Part shown: piece after piece, positions 1 through 7,364 of the stretch | Layout of the letters: every line of letters begins with the position of its first letter | Numbering within the stretch: position 1 is the stretch's first letter | Assembly (NCBI GenBank): GCA_937927335.1 | Contig: CALBDU010000004.1 | Coordinates: forward strand, 186,001 to 250,000 | Origin: an uncultured Clostridium sp. | GTDB taxonomy: Bacteria > Bacillota > Clostridia > Clostridiales > Clostridiaceae | Direction: 5' to 3' | DNA length: 64,000 nt | The notes under the pieces: generated by a model | What the model was told of the DNA's origin: nothing | The model's database searches: none | Seen by the model: the letters and a program-made list of their open reading frames with translations, nothing else | Program-made: the position numbers and the translations under genes

Positions 1-1
1 A

Positions 2-529
2 TTAAATATAGTGGGACTGATAATTGTGGCAAATCCCGTTAACTTATTTAGAGGAAACGCTGAAGTATCGGGCATATTAATTACACTGGCAGCCGCCATT
101 ACATTTGGTCTTTATACGGCATTGGGTAAAAAAAGGATTTCAAAAATAGGGGGCATTGCCCAGAACAGCATTAGCTTTGTAATGGGCTCAGCTGTGTTGT
201 TCATTGTTCTATTGGTAAAAGGAGGTCCAGTGTTTATGGGTATTCATTTAAGCAATATTCCTCTGCTTCTTTATTTGGGAATATGCGTAACCGGCATTGG
301 TTATTATTGCTATATAAAAGCTATAGAATTGTCAGGACCTTCAACGGCATCCATTACCTTTTTCATAAAGCCGGCCTTTGCGCCAATAATTGCCTTAATA
401 GTACTGGGAGAAGCCATTACACCCAATATAATATTTGGGGTTGCATTTATTCTTGTGGGTTCGTTAATAAGCATTCTTGGTGATAAAATAAAATTAAGCC
501 TTGGAGAAAAGGTTAAAGAAAGTGATTAG
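2..529 (+). CDS. EamA/DMT-family permease, C-terminal part (5' truncated by window edge)
   Basis: The reading frame is open to the left edge, so only the C-terminal portion is present, roughly five of the ten helices expected for the family. The visible protein is strongly hydrophobic, with Gly/Ala-rich helices and a small-residue stretch ending in GSLISILG, followed by a short charged tail. This matches the second EamA repeat of drug/metabolite-transporter superfamily proteins in the inner membrane; the substrate cannot be predicted. The first in-frame start-like codon is GTG at 11, but it has no ribosome binding site, so it is an internal codon. A hairpin terminator follows the stop. Confidence 0.85.
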   Translation, partial: LNIVGLIIVANPVNLFRGNAEVSGILITLAAAITFGLYTALGKKRISKIGGIAQNSISFVMGSAVLFIVLLVKGGPVFMGIHLSNIPLLLYLGICVTGIGYYCYIKAIELSGPSTASITFFIKPAFAPIIALIVLGEAITPNIIFGVAFILVGSLISILGDKIKLSLGEKVKESD

Positions 530-550
530 TAATATTGTTCAAAAAATAAA

Positions 551-578
551 AAAACACAACCTAAGTTGTGTTTTTTTT
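551..578. terminator. Bidirectional intrinsic terminator between EamA gene and tRNA-Leu
   Basis: AAAACACAAC (551-560) pairs with GTTGTGTTTT (565-574) around a CTAA loop, with a T-run on the plus strand and, read on the minus strand, another T-run. It can end both the plus-strand permease transcript and the minus-strand tRNA transcript. Confidence 0.85.
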
Positions 579-580
579 GG

Positions 581-664
581 TGCCGCTGATCGGAGTCGAA
601 CCGATACGATATTGCTACCGCGGGATTTTGAGTCCCGTGCGTCTGCCAATTCCGCCACAGCGGC
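581..664 (-). tRNA. tRNA-Leu (anticodon CAA)
   Basis: On the minus strand a class II tRNA of 84 nt folds with acceptor GCCGCTG/CAGCGGC, discriminator A, a D-arm with GGAATTGGCAGACGC, an anticodon loop CTCAAAA giving anticodon CAA (reads UUG), a long variable arm and a T-arm with GGTTCGACTCC. The CCA end is not encoded (it would be at 578-580, which read differently), so it is added after transcription. It is convergent with the upstream permease gene. Confidence 0.95.
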
Positions 665-823
665 ATGTTCAACGAAATTATAATATCATATGAGAAGGAA
701 AGTGTCAACCCCTAAAAGCAGCGGTTACAAATTTCCTATTGTTACGGTCTGTTAAGTCTGTTAGAATATAATTGTTTTAGAAAAACTTGTTAGTATCATA
801 AGAGAAAGGGAAGGAGTTTGATT

Positions 824-1516
824 ATGATTTATTCAGCTGAAGTTGATAAGATGATGTGTATTGCAAAAGGACCGAATCATGGACCTGCGCCAATACCTGA
901 GGAAGGAAAATGGATTAGGGCTAAGGAAGTTAAAGATATATCCGGCCTTACACACGGAGTAGGCTGGTGCGCGCCCCAACAAGGAGCCTGCAAGCTTACT
1001 CTCAATGTTAAGGATGGTATTATAGAAGAGGCATTGGTAGAAACCTTAGGCTGCTCTGGAATGACCCATTCTGCAGCCATGGCATCTGAAATACTGCCTG
1101 GAAAAACTATATTGGAGGCACTAAATACAGATCTTGTGTGCGATGCTATAAATACTGCCATGAGAGAGCTTTTTCTTCAGATAGTATATGGACGAACCCA
1201 GACTGCGTTTTCAGAAGGAGGGCTTCCAATAGGAGCAGGACTTGAAGACCTTGGGAAAGGCCTTAGGAGCCAGGTAGGAACCATGTACGGCACCAATGCA
1301 AAGGGTACAAGGTATCTTGAAATGGCAGAGGGCTATGTAACTGAAACGGCCTTGGATGAAAATAACGAGGTTATAGGCTACAAGTTTGTTCATCTTGGAA
1401 AAATGATGGACATGATCAAAAAAGGCATGGATGCCAATGAGGCAATGGCAAAGGCTTCAGGAACCTACGGAAGATTTGATGAAGCTGTTAAAGTTATTGA
1501 CCCCAGACATGAATAA
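824..1516 (+). CDS. NifU/IscU-like iron-sulfur scaffold protein paired with GGGtGRT protein
   Basis: This 230-aa protein has an IscU/NifU N-terminal-type fold signature: spaced cysteines in GWCAPQQGAC and LGCSGMTHS, near residues 45-85, are the likely cluster ligands. The family is annotated as an iron-sulfur assembly scaffold, but the biochemical role of this branch is not settled. The start is ATG 824, 7 nt after AAGGAG (811-816); a TTG six bases earlier lies too close to that site. It is 14 nt upstream of the GGGtGRT gene, so the two are almost certainly co-transcribed and may work together. A TATAAT-like -10 lies at 767-772. Identity of the family is fairly sure, function is not. Confidence 0.85.
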   Translation: MIYSAEVDKMMCIAKGPNHGPAPIPEEGKWIRAKEVKDISGLTHGVGWCAPQQGACKLTLNVKDGIIEEALVETLGCSGMTHSAAMASEILPGKTILEALNTDLVCDAINTAMRELFLQIVYGRTQTAFSEGGLPIGAGLEDLGKGLRSQVGTMYGTNAKGTRYLEMAEGYVTETALDENNEVIGYKFVHLGKMMDMIKKGMDANEAMAKASGTYGRFDEAVKVIDPRHE

Positions 1517-1530
1517 GGAAGGTGATTTAA

Positions 1531-2526
1531 ATGGCATTGTTTGAAAGCTATGAAAGAAGGATAGACCAGATTATACCTGTTTTAAATAAATACGGCATGA
1601 ACACCCTTGAGGATGCAAAGAAATGCTGTGATGACAAAGGTGTTAATGTATACGAAATAGTAAAGGGAATTCAGCCAATATGCTTTGAAAATGCATGCTG
1701 GGCATATACTTTGGGAGCAGCTATAGCAATAAAGAAGGGCTGCAGGAAGGCTTCCGATGCGGCAGAGGCAATAGGAGAAGGGCTTCAAGCCTTTTGTATT
1801 CCTGGTTCGGTGGCTGATGATAGAAAGGTTGGACTGGGCCATGGCAACCTGGCAGCAATGCTCTTGAGGGATGAAACAAAATGCTTTGCATTTTTGGCAG
1901 GACATGAATCCTTTGCAGCTGCAGAAGGGGCTATAGGACTTGCTAAATCAGCAAACAAGGTAAGAAAGGAACCCTTAAAGGTAATATTAAATGGCCTTGG
2001 TAAGGATGCTGCATATATAATATCAAGAATTAATGGCTTTACATATGTACAGACTTCCTTTGACTACTACACTGGAAAGCTGGATATAGTTAAGGAAATA
2101 GCTTTTTCCAAGGGTGAAAGAGCAAAGGTGAGATGCTATGGAGCGGATGATGTAAGGGAAGGCGTGGCTATCATGCATAATGAAGGAGTGGATGTATCAA
2201 TTACGGGAAATTCCACAAATCCAACAAGATTCCAGCATCCAGTAGCAGGAACCTATAAAAAGGAATGCTGGGACCTTGGAAAGAAATATTTTTCAGTGGC
2301 ATCCGGGGGCGGCACAGGCAGAACCCTGCACCCTGACAATATGGCAGCAGGCCCTGCGTCCTACGGTATGACCGATACTATGGGAAGGATGCATTCTGAT
2401 GCACAGTTTGCAGGCTCATCCTCAGTGCCAGCCCATGTAGAGATGATGGGACTTATAGGTATGGGAAACAATCCTATGGTAGGTGCCACAGTGGCAGTGG
2501 CAGTAGCTATAGAACAGGCAAAATAA
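1531..2526 (+). CDS. GGGtGRT family protein
   Basis: This 331-aa protein carries the family-defining motif SGGGTGRTLHPDN near residue 255, followed by a Gly/Met/Ala-rich C-terminal half. The family is conserved in clostridia and other anaerobes and has no established function; it is regularly found next to a NifU-like scaffold, as here. ATG 1531 is preceded by GGAAGGTGA. There is no signal peptide or membrane helix, so a cytoplasmic protein is expected. A strong hairpin terminator directly after the stop closes the two-gene operon. Family assignment rests on the motif and the neighbour. Confidence 0.88.
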   Translation: MALFESYERRIDQIIPVLNKYGMNTLEDAKKCCDDKGVNVYEIVKGIQPICFENACWAYTLGAAIAIKKGCRKASDAAEAIGEGLQAFCIPGSVADDRKVGLGHGNLAAMLLRDETKCFAFLAGHESFAAAEGAIGLAKSANKVRKEPLKVILNGLGKDAAYIISRINGFTYVQTSFDYYTGKLDIVKEIAFSKGERAKVRCYGADDVREGVAIMHNEGVDVSITGNSTNPTRFQHPVAGTYKKECWDLGKKYFSVASGGGTGRTLHPDNMAAGPASYGMTDTMGRMHSDAQFAGSSSVPAHVEMMGLIGMGNNPMVGATVAVAVAIEQAK

Positions 2527-2532
2527 CAAATA

Positions 2533-2566
2533 AACCCTTCGGCATCACCACATGCCGAGGGGTTTT
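2533..2566. terminator. Bidirectional terminator after GGGtGRT operon
   Basis: AACCCTTCGGCAT (2533-2545) pairs with ATGCCGAGGGGTT (2552-2564), one T-G wobble, loop CACCAC, then TT and a T-rich tail. It ends the NifU-like/GGGtGRT operon and lies at the 3' end of the minus-strand small ORFs. Confidence 0.85.
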
Positions 2567-2682
2567 CATCCTTCTATGGTACCCTTGGAGGTGTGCTTTT
2601 TTGTATCTTCAGCAGATACAACCTTGGCTTTGGTATTTTCCTTGCTGCCTTTTTTAGCCTGCTTTTTTTCCTCTCTATGCAT
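2566..2682 (-). CDS. Very small lysine-rich ORF (38 aa), unknown
   Basis: On the minus strand ATG 2682 follows GAGGTGGAGATA, a good ribosome binding site lying inside the end of the preceding small gene. The two overlap by 8 nt (2675-2682) in different frames, which suggests translational coupling. The product is hydrophilic, rich in Lys, Thr and Ser, with no Cys and no membrane helix. I do not recognise it. The stop is immediately at the shared terminator hairpin. It is probably real because of the start signals and the snug packing, but conservation must decide. Confidence 0.45.
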   Translation of the reverse strand: MHREEKKQAKKGSKENTKAKVVSAEDTKKHTSKGTIEG

Positions 2683-2809
2683 TATCTCCACCTCTTTCTT
2701 GGAAAACTGCCCTGGAGCTTTCACTTTGCGGATCATGGTTTATATGTTTCTTTTTAAATTTGCCATCTTTTTTATCATTATCCTTGCTGCTTCTCATCTT
2801 ATTATCCAA
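2675..2809 (-). CDS. Small hydrophilic clostridial protein (44 aa)
   Basis: A minus-strand ORF starts with TTG 2809 about 11 nt after AAAGGAGA (an in-frame ATG follows four codons later). The product is very basic at its N-terminal half (KKDGKFKKKHINHDPQSESS) and ends in SRAVFQERGGDNA. From memory this resembles short Clostridium proteins annotated as the CPC_1213 family, including the KHI-H-P-SES-RAVF arrangement, but I cannot check it. There is no signal peptide, and a function is not known. It leads a second, even smaller ORF. The plus-strand ORF covering this stretch has hydrophobic nonsense composition and is a shadow. Confidence 0.6.
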   Translation of the reverse strand: MDNKMRSSKDNDKKDGKFKKKHINHDPQSESSRAVFQERGGDNA

Positions 2810-2942
2810 TGCCTTACACTCTCCTTTATTTTATATATTAATAATTTGCCTCAAAAGAGATAATATATACTTATCAATTAATAGTTGAAAATTGTAATAA
2901 AATGGTTGATAATACTAATAAAGATTTATAGGGGGAAGAATC

Positions 2943-3200
2943 ATGGGAAAATTATCTGAGCTTCCAAATATCGGAAGGGTATTGGAAAATGAATTGATAC
3001 AAGCAGGAATTAAGGATGCTGATGATCTGAAAAGGCAGGGCAGCAGGAATGCCTTTTTAAGTATAAGGAAAATTGATGATACAGCGTGCTTCAGCAAGCT
3101 TTGCGCGCTGGAAGGAGCTGTCCGTGGAATAAGATGGCATGATCTTACGGCAGATACGAAAAAGGAATTAAAAAATTTTTTTGACGGGGTTGCAAAATAG
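2943..3200 (+). CDS. TfoX C-terminal domain protein
   Basis: This 85-aa protein consists only of a TfoX/Sxy C-terminal-type domain: LSELPNIGRVLENELIQAGI is a helix-hairpin-helix-like start and the RGIRWHDLTADTKKELKNFF end is typical of the family. In Haemophilus and E. coli the full-length TfoX/Sxy protein controls competence; stand-alone C-terminal domains in clostridia have no defined role. The start ATG 2943 follows GGGGGAAGAATC. It lies 21 nt upstream of RNase Z and the two are likely one transcript. Confidence 0.8.
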   Translation: MGKLSELPNIGRVLENELIQAGIKDADDLKRQGSRNAFLSIRKIDDTACFSKLCALEGAVRGIRWHDLTADTKKELKNFFDGVAK

Positions 3201-3221
3201 AATAACGAAAGAAGTGGTTTT

Positions 3222-4163
3222 ATGATAGATGCAGCACTGCTGGGTACCGGCGGAGGCATGCCTATGCCTCACAGGTTCCTGGCATCCCTGATGGTAAATT
3301 ACAAGGGCAGGAAAATTTTGATAGACTGCGGCGAGGGCACTCAGGTATCCATGAGAATGCTGGGCTGGGGCTTTAAATCCCTGGATGTCATATGCATAAC
3401 CCATTGGCATGGTGACCATACTGTAGGCATTCCAGGACTGCTTACCACTCTAGGAAATTGTGGAAGAACAGAGCCTGTTACTATTATAGGTCCCCAAGGC
3501 ATCAAGGAGATTATTAACGGCTTGAGGGTCATTGCCCCGTTTCTTCCTTATGAGCTTAATATTATTGAATGGCCGCAAGAGCATTGTGATTTCAGTATAA
3601 CATCCTCGGGGCTTACTCTTAGCCACAATAATTTTGATGTGAGGATATCAACTCTGGAGCTTGAACACTCAACACCCTGTCTGGGCTACAGTATTAAAAT
3701 TAAAAGAAGCCCCAGGTTTGATGTAGAAAAAGCTTTGGCAAACCAGGTTCCTAAAAATATATGGAATACCCTTCAAGGGGGGAATTCCGCCACTTATGAA
3801 GGAAGATACTATCAGCCTGAAATGGTACTTGGACAGGAAAGACAGGGAATTAAAATCAGCTATATAACAGACACCAGGCCAATAACCTCCATACCGGAAT
3901 TTATCTATGGCAGTGATCTTTTTATTTGCGAAGGGACCTTTAAGGATGATGAAAGCCTTGAAAAAGCTAAAATAAGCAGGCACATGACCTTTAAAGAAGC
4001 AGCTGAGCTTGCAAGTAAAGGCAATGTGAAGGAGCTTATACTTACACATTTTAGTCCGTCAATACAGGAACCAGAGGAATTTCTGAAAACTGCAAAGGAT
4101 ATTTTTAATAACACAGTTATAGGAAAGGACAGGATGGAAAGGACTTTAGTATTTGAAAATTAA
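3222..4163 (+). CDS. rnz: Ribonuclease Z (tRNA 3'-end endonuclease)
   Basis: This 313-aa metallo-beta-lactamase-fold protein carries the zinc motif HWHGDH at residues 61-66, an N-terminal LLGTGGGMPMPHR typical of the ElaC/RNase Z family, a conserved SYITDTR metal-ligand segment and a late LTHFSPS motif. RNase Z cuts precursor tRNAs lacking an encoded CCA just after the discriminator, which fits the tRNA-Leu at 581-664, whose CCA is not encoded. It follows the TfoX-type gene and precedes an EamA permease by 24 nt, all on one strand. Confidence 0.9.
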   Translation: MIDAALLGTGGGMPMPHRFLASLMVNYKGRKILIDCGEGTQVSMRMLGWGFKSLDVICITHWHGDHTVGIPGLLTTLGNCGRTEPVTIIGPQGIKEIINGLRVIAPFLPYELNIIEWPQEHCDFSITSSGLTLSHNNFDVRISTLELEHSTPCLGYSIKIKRSPRFDVEKALANQVPKNIWNTLQGGNSATYEGRYYQPEMVLGQERQGIKISYITDTRPITSIPEFIYGSDLFICEGTFKDDESLEKAKISRHMTFKEAAELASKGNVKELILTHFSPSIQEPEEFLKTAKDIFNNTVIGKDRMERTLVFEN

Positions 4164-4187
4164 CATTAGGCATAACGGGGGTGGATT

Positions 4188-5078
4188 ATGAAAATAAAAG
4201 GGGATTTTCAGATTGTAATTGCCATGGCTATATTTGGGAGCATAGGGGTTTTTGTTAAAAATATTCAGCTGCCTTCCATGGAAATAGCCTTTTTAAGGTC
4301 TGCCATAGCTGCAGCTGCTTTAATATGCTTAGGTGCAGTACTGAGAAAAAGAAACGCTGGTGAAGAAAAGGAAAATATTTTTAAAAACAAGAAAAATTTT
4401 ATTTATCTGGCGGCTTCGGGAGCAGCTCTTGGCATCAACTGGTTTCTTGTTTTTCAGGCATATAAGTATACAACTTTATCTAATGCAAATCTTGTATACT
4501 ACTTTTCACCTGTATTTGTAATACTTTTTTCGCCAGTGCTGTTCAAGGAGAAGCTTACCAGGAAGAAGATCATTTGTGTGCTGGCTGCAATTTCCGGCCT
4601 GGCCATGATTCTTTTTAACCAGCCTCAAACTGCAGGTGCCAGTTACAATCATGTTTTGGGGGTTACCTACGCCATGCTGGGGGGCTGCCTTTATGCAGTG
4701 ATAATATTTTTAAATAAGAAAATTGAGGGCATTTCTGGAAATGACAGAACTGTGGTGCAGATTGCATTTGCAGCTTTAGTGTTGCTGCCTTTTATTATAT
4801 ACAGAAACCAGATTCACATCCAGGGAATTCAAATGCTGTCATTTATACTGATTTTAGCACTGGTGCATACAGCCTTCGGTTTGTCTCTGTATTTTTCAGC
4901 CATGGAGAAGGTAAAGGCACAGAATATTGCACTACTAAGCTACATCGACCCAATATCAGCTGTTATCTGGGGTGTTGTGATATTTGGGGATAATATGAAT
5001 GCCTTTCAAATTATAGGCGGGTTGCTCATACTGGTATCAACATACTACGGCAGCATAGAGAAGGAGAAAAGTGCCTGA
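4188..5078 (+). CDS. EamA-family (DMT superfamily) permease
   Basis: This 296-aa protein has about ten hydrophobic helices in two EamA repeats; the first begins VIAMAIFGSIGVFVKN and the second VLGVTYAMLGGCLYAVIIF. Proteins of this family export or import small metabolites across the cytoplasmic membrane; the substrate is not predictable. The start ATG 4188 follows GGGGGTGG. The stop codon lies within the terminator hairpin that ends this RNase Z-linked transcript. The C-terminal helix ends with YYGSIEKEKSA, giving a short cytoplasmic tail. Confidence 0.85.
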   Translation: MKIKGDFQIVIAMAIFGSIGVFVKNIQLPSMEIAFLRSAIAAAALICLGAVLRKRNAGEEKENIFKNKKNFIYLAASGAALGINWFLVFQAYKYTTLSNANLVYYFSPVFVILFSPVLFKEKLTRKKIICVLAAISGLAMILFNQPQTAGASYNHVLGVTYAMLGGCLYAVIIFLNKKIEGISGNDRTVVQIAFAALVLLPFIIYRNQIHIQGIQMLSFILILALVHTAFGLSLYFSAMEKVKAQNIALLSYIDPISAVIWGVVIFGDNMNAFQIIGGLLILVSTYYGSIEKEKSA

Positions 5079-5101
5079 TTACAGGTGCTTTTTACTTTTT
5101 T
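5068..5101 (+). terminator. Intrinsic terminator overlapping the permease stop codon
   Basis: AAAGTGCCTG (5068-5077) pairs with CAGGTGCTTT (5082-5091) using two G-T wobbles, loop ATTA, followed by TTTACTTTTTT. The stop codon TGA (5076-5078) is part of the stem. Confidence 0.75.
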
Positions 5102-5164
5102 GAAAACATTCATAAGCACAAATTTACTCCTGCGCATAAACTATAAGAACAGGAGGTGAAAACT

Positions 5165-5869
5165 ATGTTTACGCCCTTTATAATATGCTTCCGGGAAGGA
5201 ATTGAAATTTTTTTAATCATAATTCCGCTGGTAGTGTATTTTAATAAAAGCAGGCTGTTCGATATGAGCAGAAGCATTTGCCTGGGGGGTGTCCTTGGGG
5301 CAGTAACTGCAACAGCCATTGGGTCATTTATTTTTTCTCAGGCAGCTCTGCTGGAAGGACCGGCTGGTGATTTATTTGATGGTATTTTGGGCTTGGTACT
5401 GGCTATATTGATTTTATACAGTATAGTTCTGCTTAGAAAGAATAAGTCCTTTGATACTGAGCCCAATAAAAGATATATTGCATATACTAAAAAAGGTGTG
5501 TTCATTATCTCGGCTATTACGTTTTTCAGAGAAATCCTTGAAGCAGTTTTGTTTTTATTAACAGGAACTTCAGGCTCACCACTACTAATAGGAGGTTCAG
5601 CCCTGTCAGGCTTTATATGTGCCGCAGCAAGCGTCTATGTTGTAGTAAGGGGTATATCCATTCTTAATATAAGCATATTGTTTTATATTTTAAATTTATT
5701 CCTTGTAGGAATTGGTGCTTTTTACTTCGGTGATGCACTGGAAGTGCTCTTTGGAAGCATGTCTCCTGAAATTTTCAAAGCAGGATTTTTATTATATGCA
5801 GTGCCAAGCTATATTATTATGATAAAGAAGGATTTGAAGGCTTATCTGAACTCGGAAAAAATAAAATAG
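5165..5869 (+). CDS. FTR1-family iron permease-like membrane protein
   Basis: This 234-aa integral membrane protein shows the two hallmark REXXE motifs of the FTR1/EfeU family: REGIE at residues 10-14 in the first helix and REILE at 122-126. In FTR1/EfeU these glutamates carry ferric or ferrous iron across the membrane. About seven helices are visible. No EfeO or EfeB partner lies nearby, so the iron role is inferred from the motif alone and another cation is possible. The start is ATG 5165, placed 8 nt after AGGAGG (5151-5156); an in-frame GTG three codons earlier overlaps that site and is not used. Confidence 0.8.
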   Translation: MFTPFIICFREGIEIFLIIIPLVVYFNKSRLFDMSRSICLGGVLGAVTATAIGSFIFSQAALLEGPAGDLFDGILGLVLAILILYSIVLLRKNKSFDTEPNKRYIAYTKKGVFIISAITFFREILEAVLFLLTGTSGSPLLIGGSALSGFICAAASVYVVVRGISILNISILFYILNLFLVGIGAFYFGDALEVLFGSMSPEIFKAGFLLYAVPSYIIMIKKDLKAYLNSEKIK

Positions 5870-5874
5870 ACACT

Positions 5875-5919
5875 ATCCCATATGTCACCAAACTCAAATG
5901 GCATATGGGATTTATTTTA
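5875..5919 (+). terminator. Intrinsic terminator after FTR1-like gene
   Basis: ATCCCATATG (5875-5884) pairs perfectly with CATATGGGAT (5902-5911), followed by TTATTTTAT. Confidence 0.8.
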
Positions 5920-5928
5920 TCCTTTGGT

Positions 5929-5957
5929 AACCACAGCTTAGAAATATGAATACAATA
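5929..5957 (+). promoter_or_regulatory. Possible sporulation (sigma-K/E-like) promoter for cotJ operon
   Basis: AACC at 5929-5932 and AATACAATA at 5949-5957 are 16 nt apart, close to the mother-cell pattern mACm-N16-CATAnnnTA with one mismatch at the C. It lies about 30 nt ahead of cotJA's start. The spore-coat function of the operon makes such a promoter expected; the match alone is weak. Confidence 0.35.
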
Positions 5958-5987
5958 TTATGAACTTAAAATTCATGGAGGATCAGA

Positions 5988-6320
5988 ATGGAAAAAAGTA
6001 AAGCCAGAAAAATGATGCCGCAGTGTCCTGCAATGGCTATGTGTCCGCCGCAGTTTTCACCAATGCAGATCGCACCAGAACAGTTTATGTCCCAGCCATG
6101 TACACCTCAGCCATGTATACCTCAGGAAGAAGTAATTGATAATGTCAGACTGGCTGCTGCATATGTACCCTGGCAGTGTATGTGTAATATTTTCTGCCCA
6201 GTGGAGGCCTTGATGAGAGGAACAGTATTCCCGGAGCTTTTCAGTCCTTATGACGGCCGTGACAAAATGATGTGCTGTGAAAAAGAAACAATTTTAAGGA
6301 GAAATTCATATGAGGGATAA
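5988..6320 (+). CDS. cotJA: Spore coat protein CotJA
   Basis: This 110-aa protein is rich in Met, Pro and Cys in its first half (repeated QPC-P segments near residues 37-45), then has the CotJA block LAAAYVPWQCMCNIFCPVEA near residues 56-75 and GTVFPELFSPYDGRD. CotJA is a mother-cell spore-coat component that depends on CotJC for assembly in Bacillus. The start ATG 5988 follows GGAGGATCAGA. It overlaps cotJB by 11 nt, so the operon is translationally coupled. The long Cys/Pro/Met N-terminus is longer than in Bacillus CotJA. Confidence 0.92.
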   Translation: MEKSKARKMMPQCPAMAMCPPQFSPMQIAPEQFMSQPCTPQPCIPQEEVIDNVRLAAAYVPWQCMCNIFCPVEALMRGTVFPELFSPYDGRDKMMCCEKETILRRNSYEG

Positions 6321-6597
6321 TACGGAGAAAATGGAGCTGCTCAAGCAGATAACAGCTGTAGAATTCATGAAAGAGGATCTGGCACTATACCTCAATACCC
6401 ACCCTATGGACAGAGAAGCTATAAAGAGATACAACGCCTATGTTATGGAAGGGAAAGCTTTAAAGGAAAAGTATGAAATGAATTACGGAATGCTTTGTGA
6501 ACATGACTCGCCAAGTCCTTATCCCTGGCAGTGGATAAATAATCCATGGCCATGGGAAAGTGAAGCAAATTTTGAGCTTGATAAGGAGGAGATGTAG
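6310..6597 (+). CDS. cotJB: Spore coat protein CotJB
   Basis: This 95-aa protein contains the family core LLKQITAVEFMKEDLALYLNTHP then RYNAYV and a Trp/Pro-rich end (PYPWQWINNPWPWE). It is the middle member of cotJABC and is thought to help load CotJC into the coat. Start ATG 6310 follows AAGGAG inside the end of cotJA, with an 11-nt overlap. Only three nucleotides separate it from cotJC. Confidence 0.92.
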   Translation: MRDNTEKMELLKQITAVEFMKEDLALYLNTHPMDREAIKRYNAYVMEGKALKEKYEMNYGMLCEHDSPSPYPWQWINNPWPWESEANFELDKEEM

Positions 6598-6600
6598 TTC

Positions 6601-7200
6601 ATGTGGACGTACGATAAGTTCTTGGAATATCCTGTAAAAATCAGAAAACCCGACCCCAGGATGGCAAAGGTTATAATTACACAATACGGCGGTCCTGATG
6701 GTGAACTGGCTGCATCGTTAAGATACCTTAGCCAGAGGTTCACAATGATTACACCTCAAGCAATTGCTACCTGTAATGATATTGGTACAGAGGAAATGGC
6801 CCATCTTGAAATAGTTGGCTCCATAGTAAAGCAGCTCACAAAATGCGCTACACTGGAGGAGCTGGAGGAAGCAGGACTCAGTCCTTATTATGCTGACCAC
6901 GGCAGGGGAATATATCCTGTTAATGGTTCCGGAGTTCCGTTTAGTGCGGCTTATCTACAATCAAAGGGAGATCCAATTGTAGATCTAACCGAGGATCTTG
7001 CAGCAGAACAGAAAGCCAGGGCAACCTATGAATATCTCATTAATATGGCTGATGATCCTGATGTTATTGAACCACTGAAATTCCTAAGGGAAAGGGAGGT
7101 TGTACATTATCAGCGATTTGGAGAAGCATTAAGAATAGTACAGGATTATCTCCAGGAGCCTCACCTCTTTGTAATGGAAAAACCTGAATCCATGAAATAA
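6601..7200 (+). CDS. cotJC: Spore coat protein CotJC (manganese catalase family)
   Basis: This 199-aa protein is a ferritin-like four-helix protein of the manganese-catalase family. Metal-ligand type Glu/His residues are visible in DIGTEEMAHLEIV (near 62-74), in DLAAEQKARATYEYL (near 130-145) and in REREVVHYQRFGEAL. In Bacillus spores CotJC is a coat component; clostridial homologues show catalase activity. It is the last gene of cotJABC and is followed by a terminator. Length is typical. Confidence 0.93.
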   Translation: MWTYDKFLEYPVKIRKPDPRMAKVIITQYGGPDGELAASLRYLSQRFTMITPQAIATCNDIGTEEMAHLEIVGSIVKQLTKCATLEELEEAGLSPYYADHGRGIYPVNGSGVPFSAAYLQSKGDPIVDLTEDLAAEQKARATYEYLINMADDPDVIEPLKFLREREVVHYQRFGEALRIVQDYLQEPHLFVMEKPESMK

Positions 7201-7205
7201 CCCTT

Positions 7206-7239
7206 AAAAGCTGGCTTTTTAGCCGGCTCTTTTTATTTT
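7206..7239 (+). terminator. Intrinsic terminator after cotJABC
   Basis: AGCTGGCT (7209-7216) pairs with AGCCGGCT (7221-7228), TTTT loop, then CTTTTTATTTT. Confidence 0.85.
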
Positions 7240-7364
7240 ATCAGGTAAAATTATAATTATTATATATATTAAAAAAAATTTAATATCAGGTATTCTCATA
7301 TTATGGTATGATATTTAGAGGAAGAAAGGGCATAATACCTTTAAAACTGAAAGGTTGTAATATA

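Noticed and set aside
2552..2863. Plus-strand 103-codon hydrophobic frame
   Set aside because: It has no ribosome binding site, starts in a terminator and is the complement of lysine-rich minus-strand micro-genes, which explains its Phe/Leu-rich composition.
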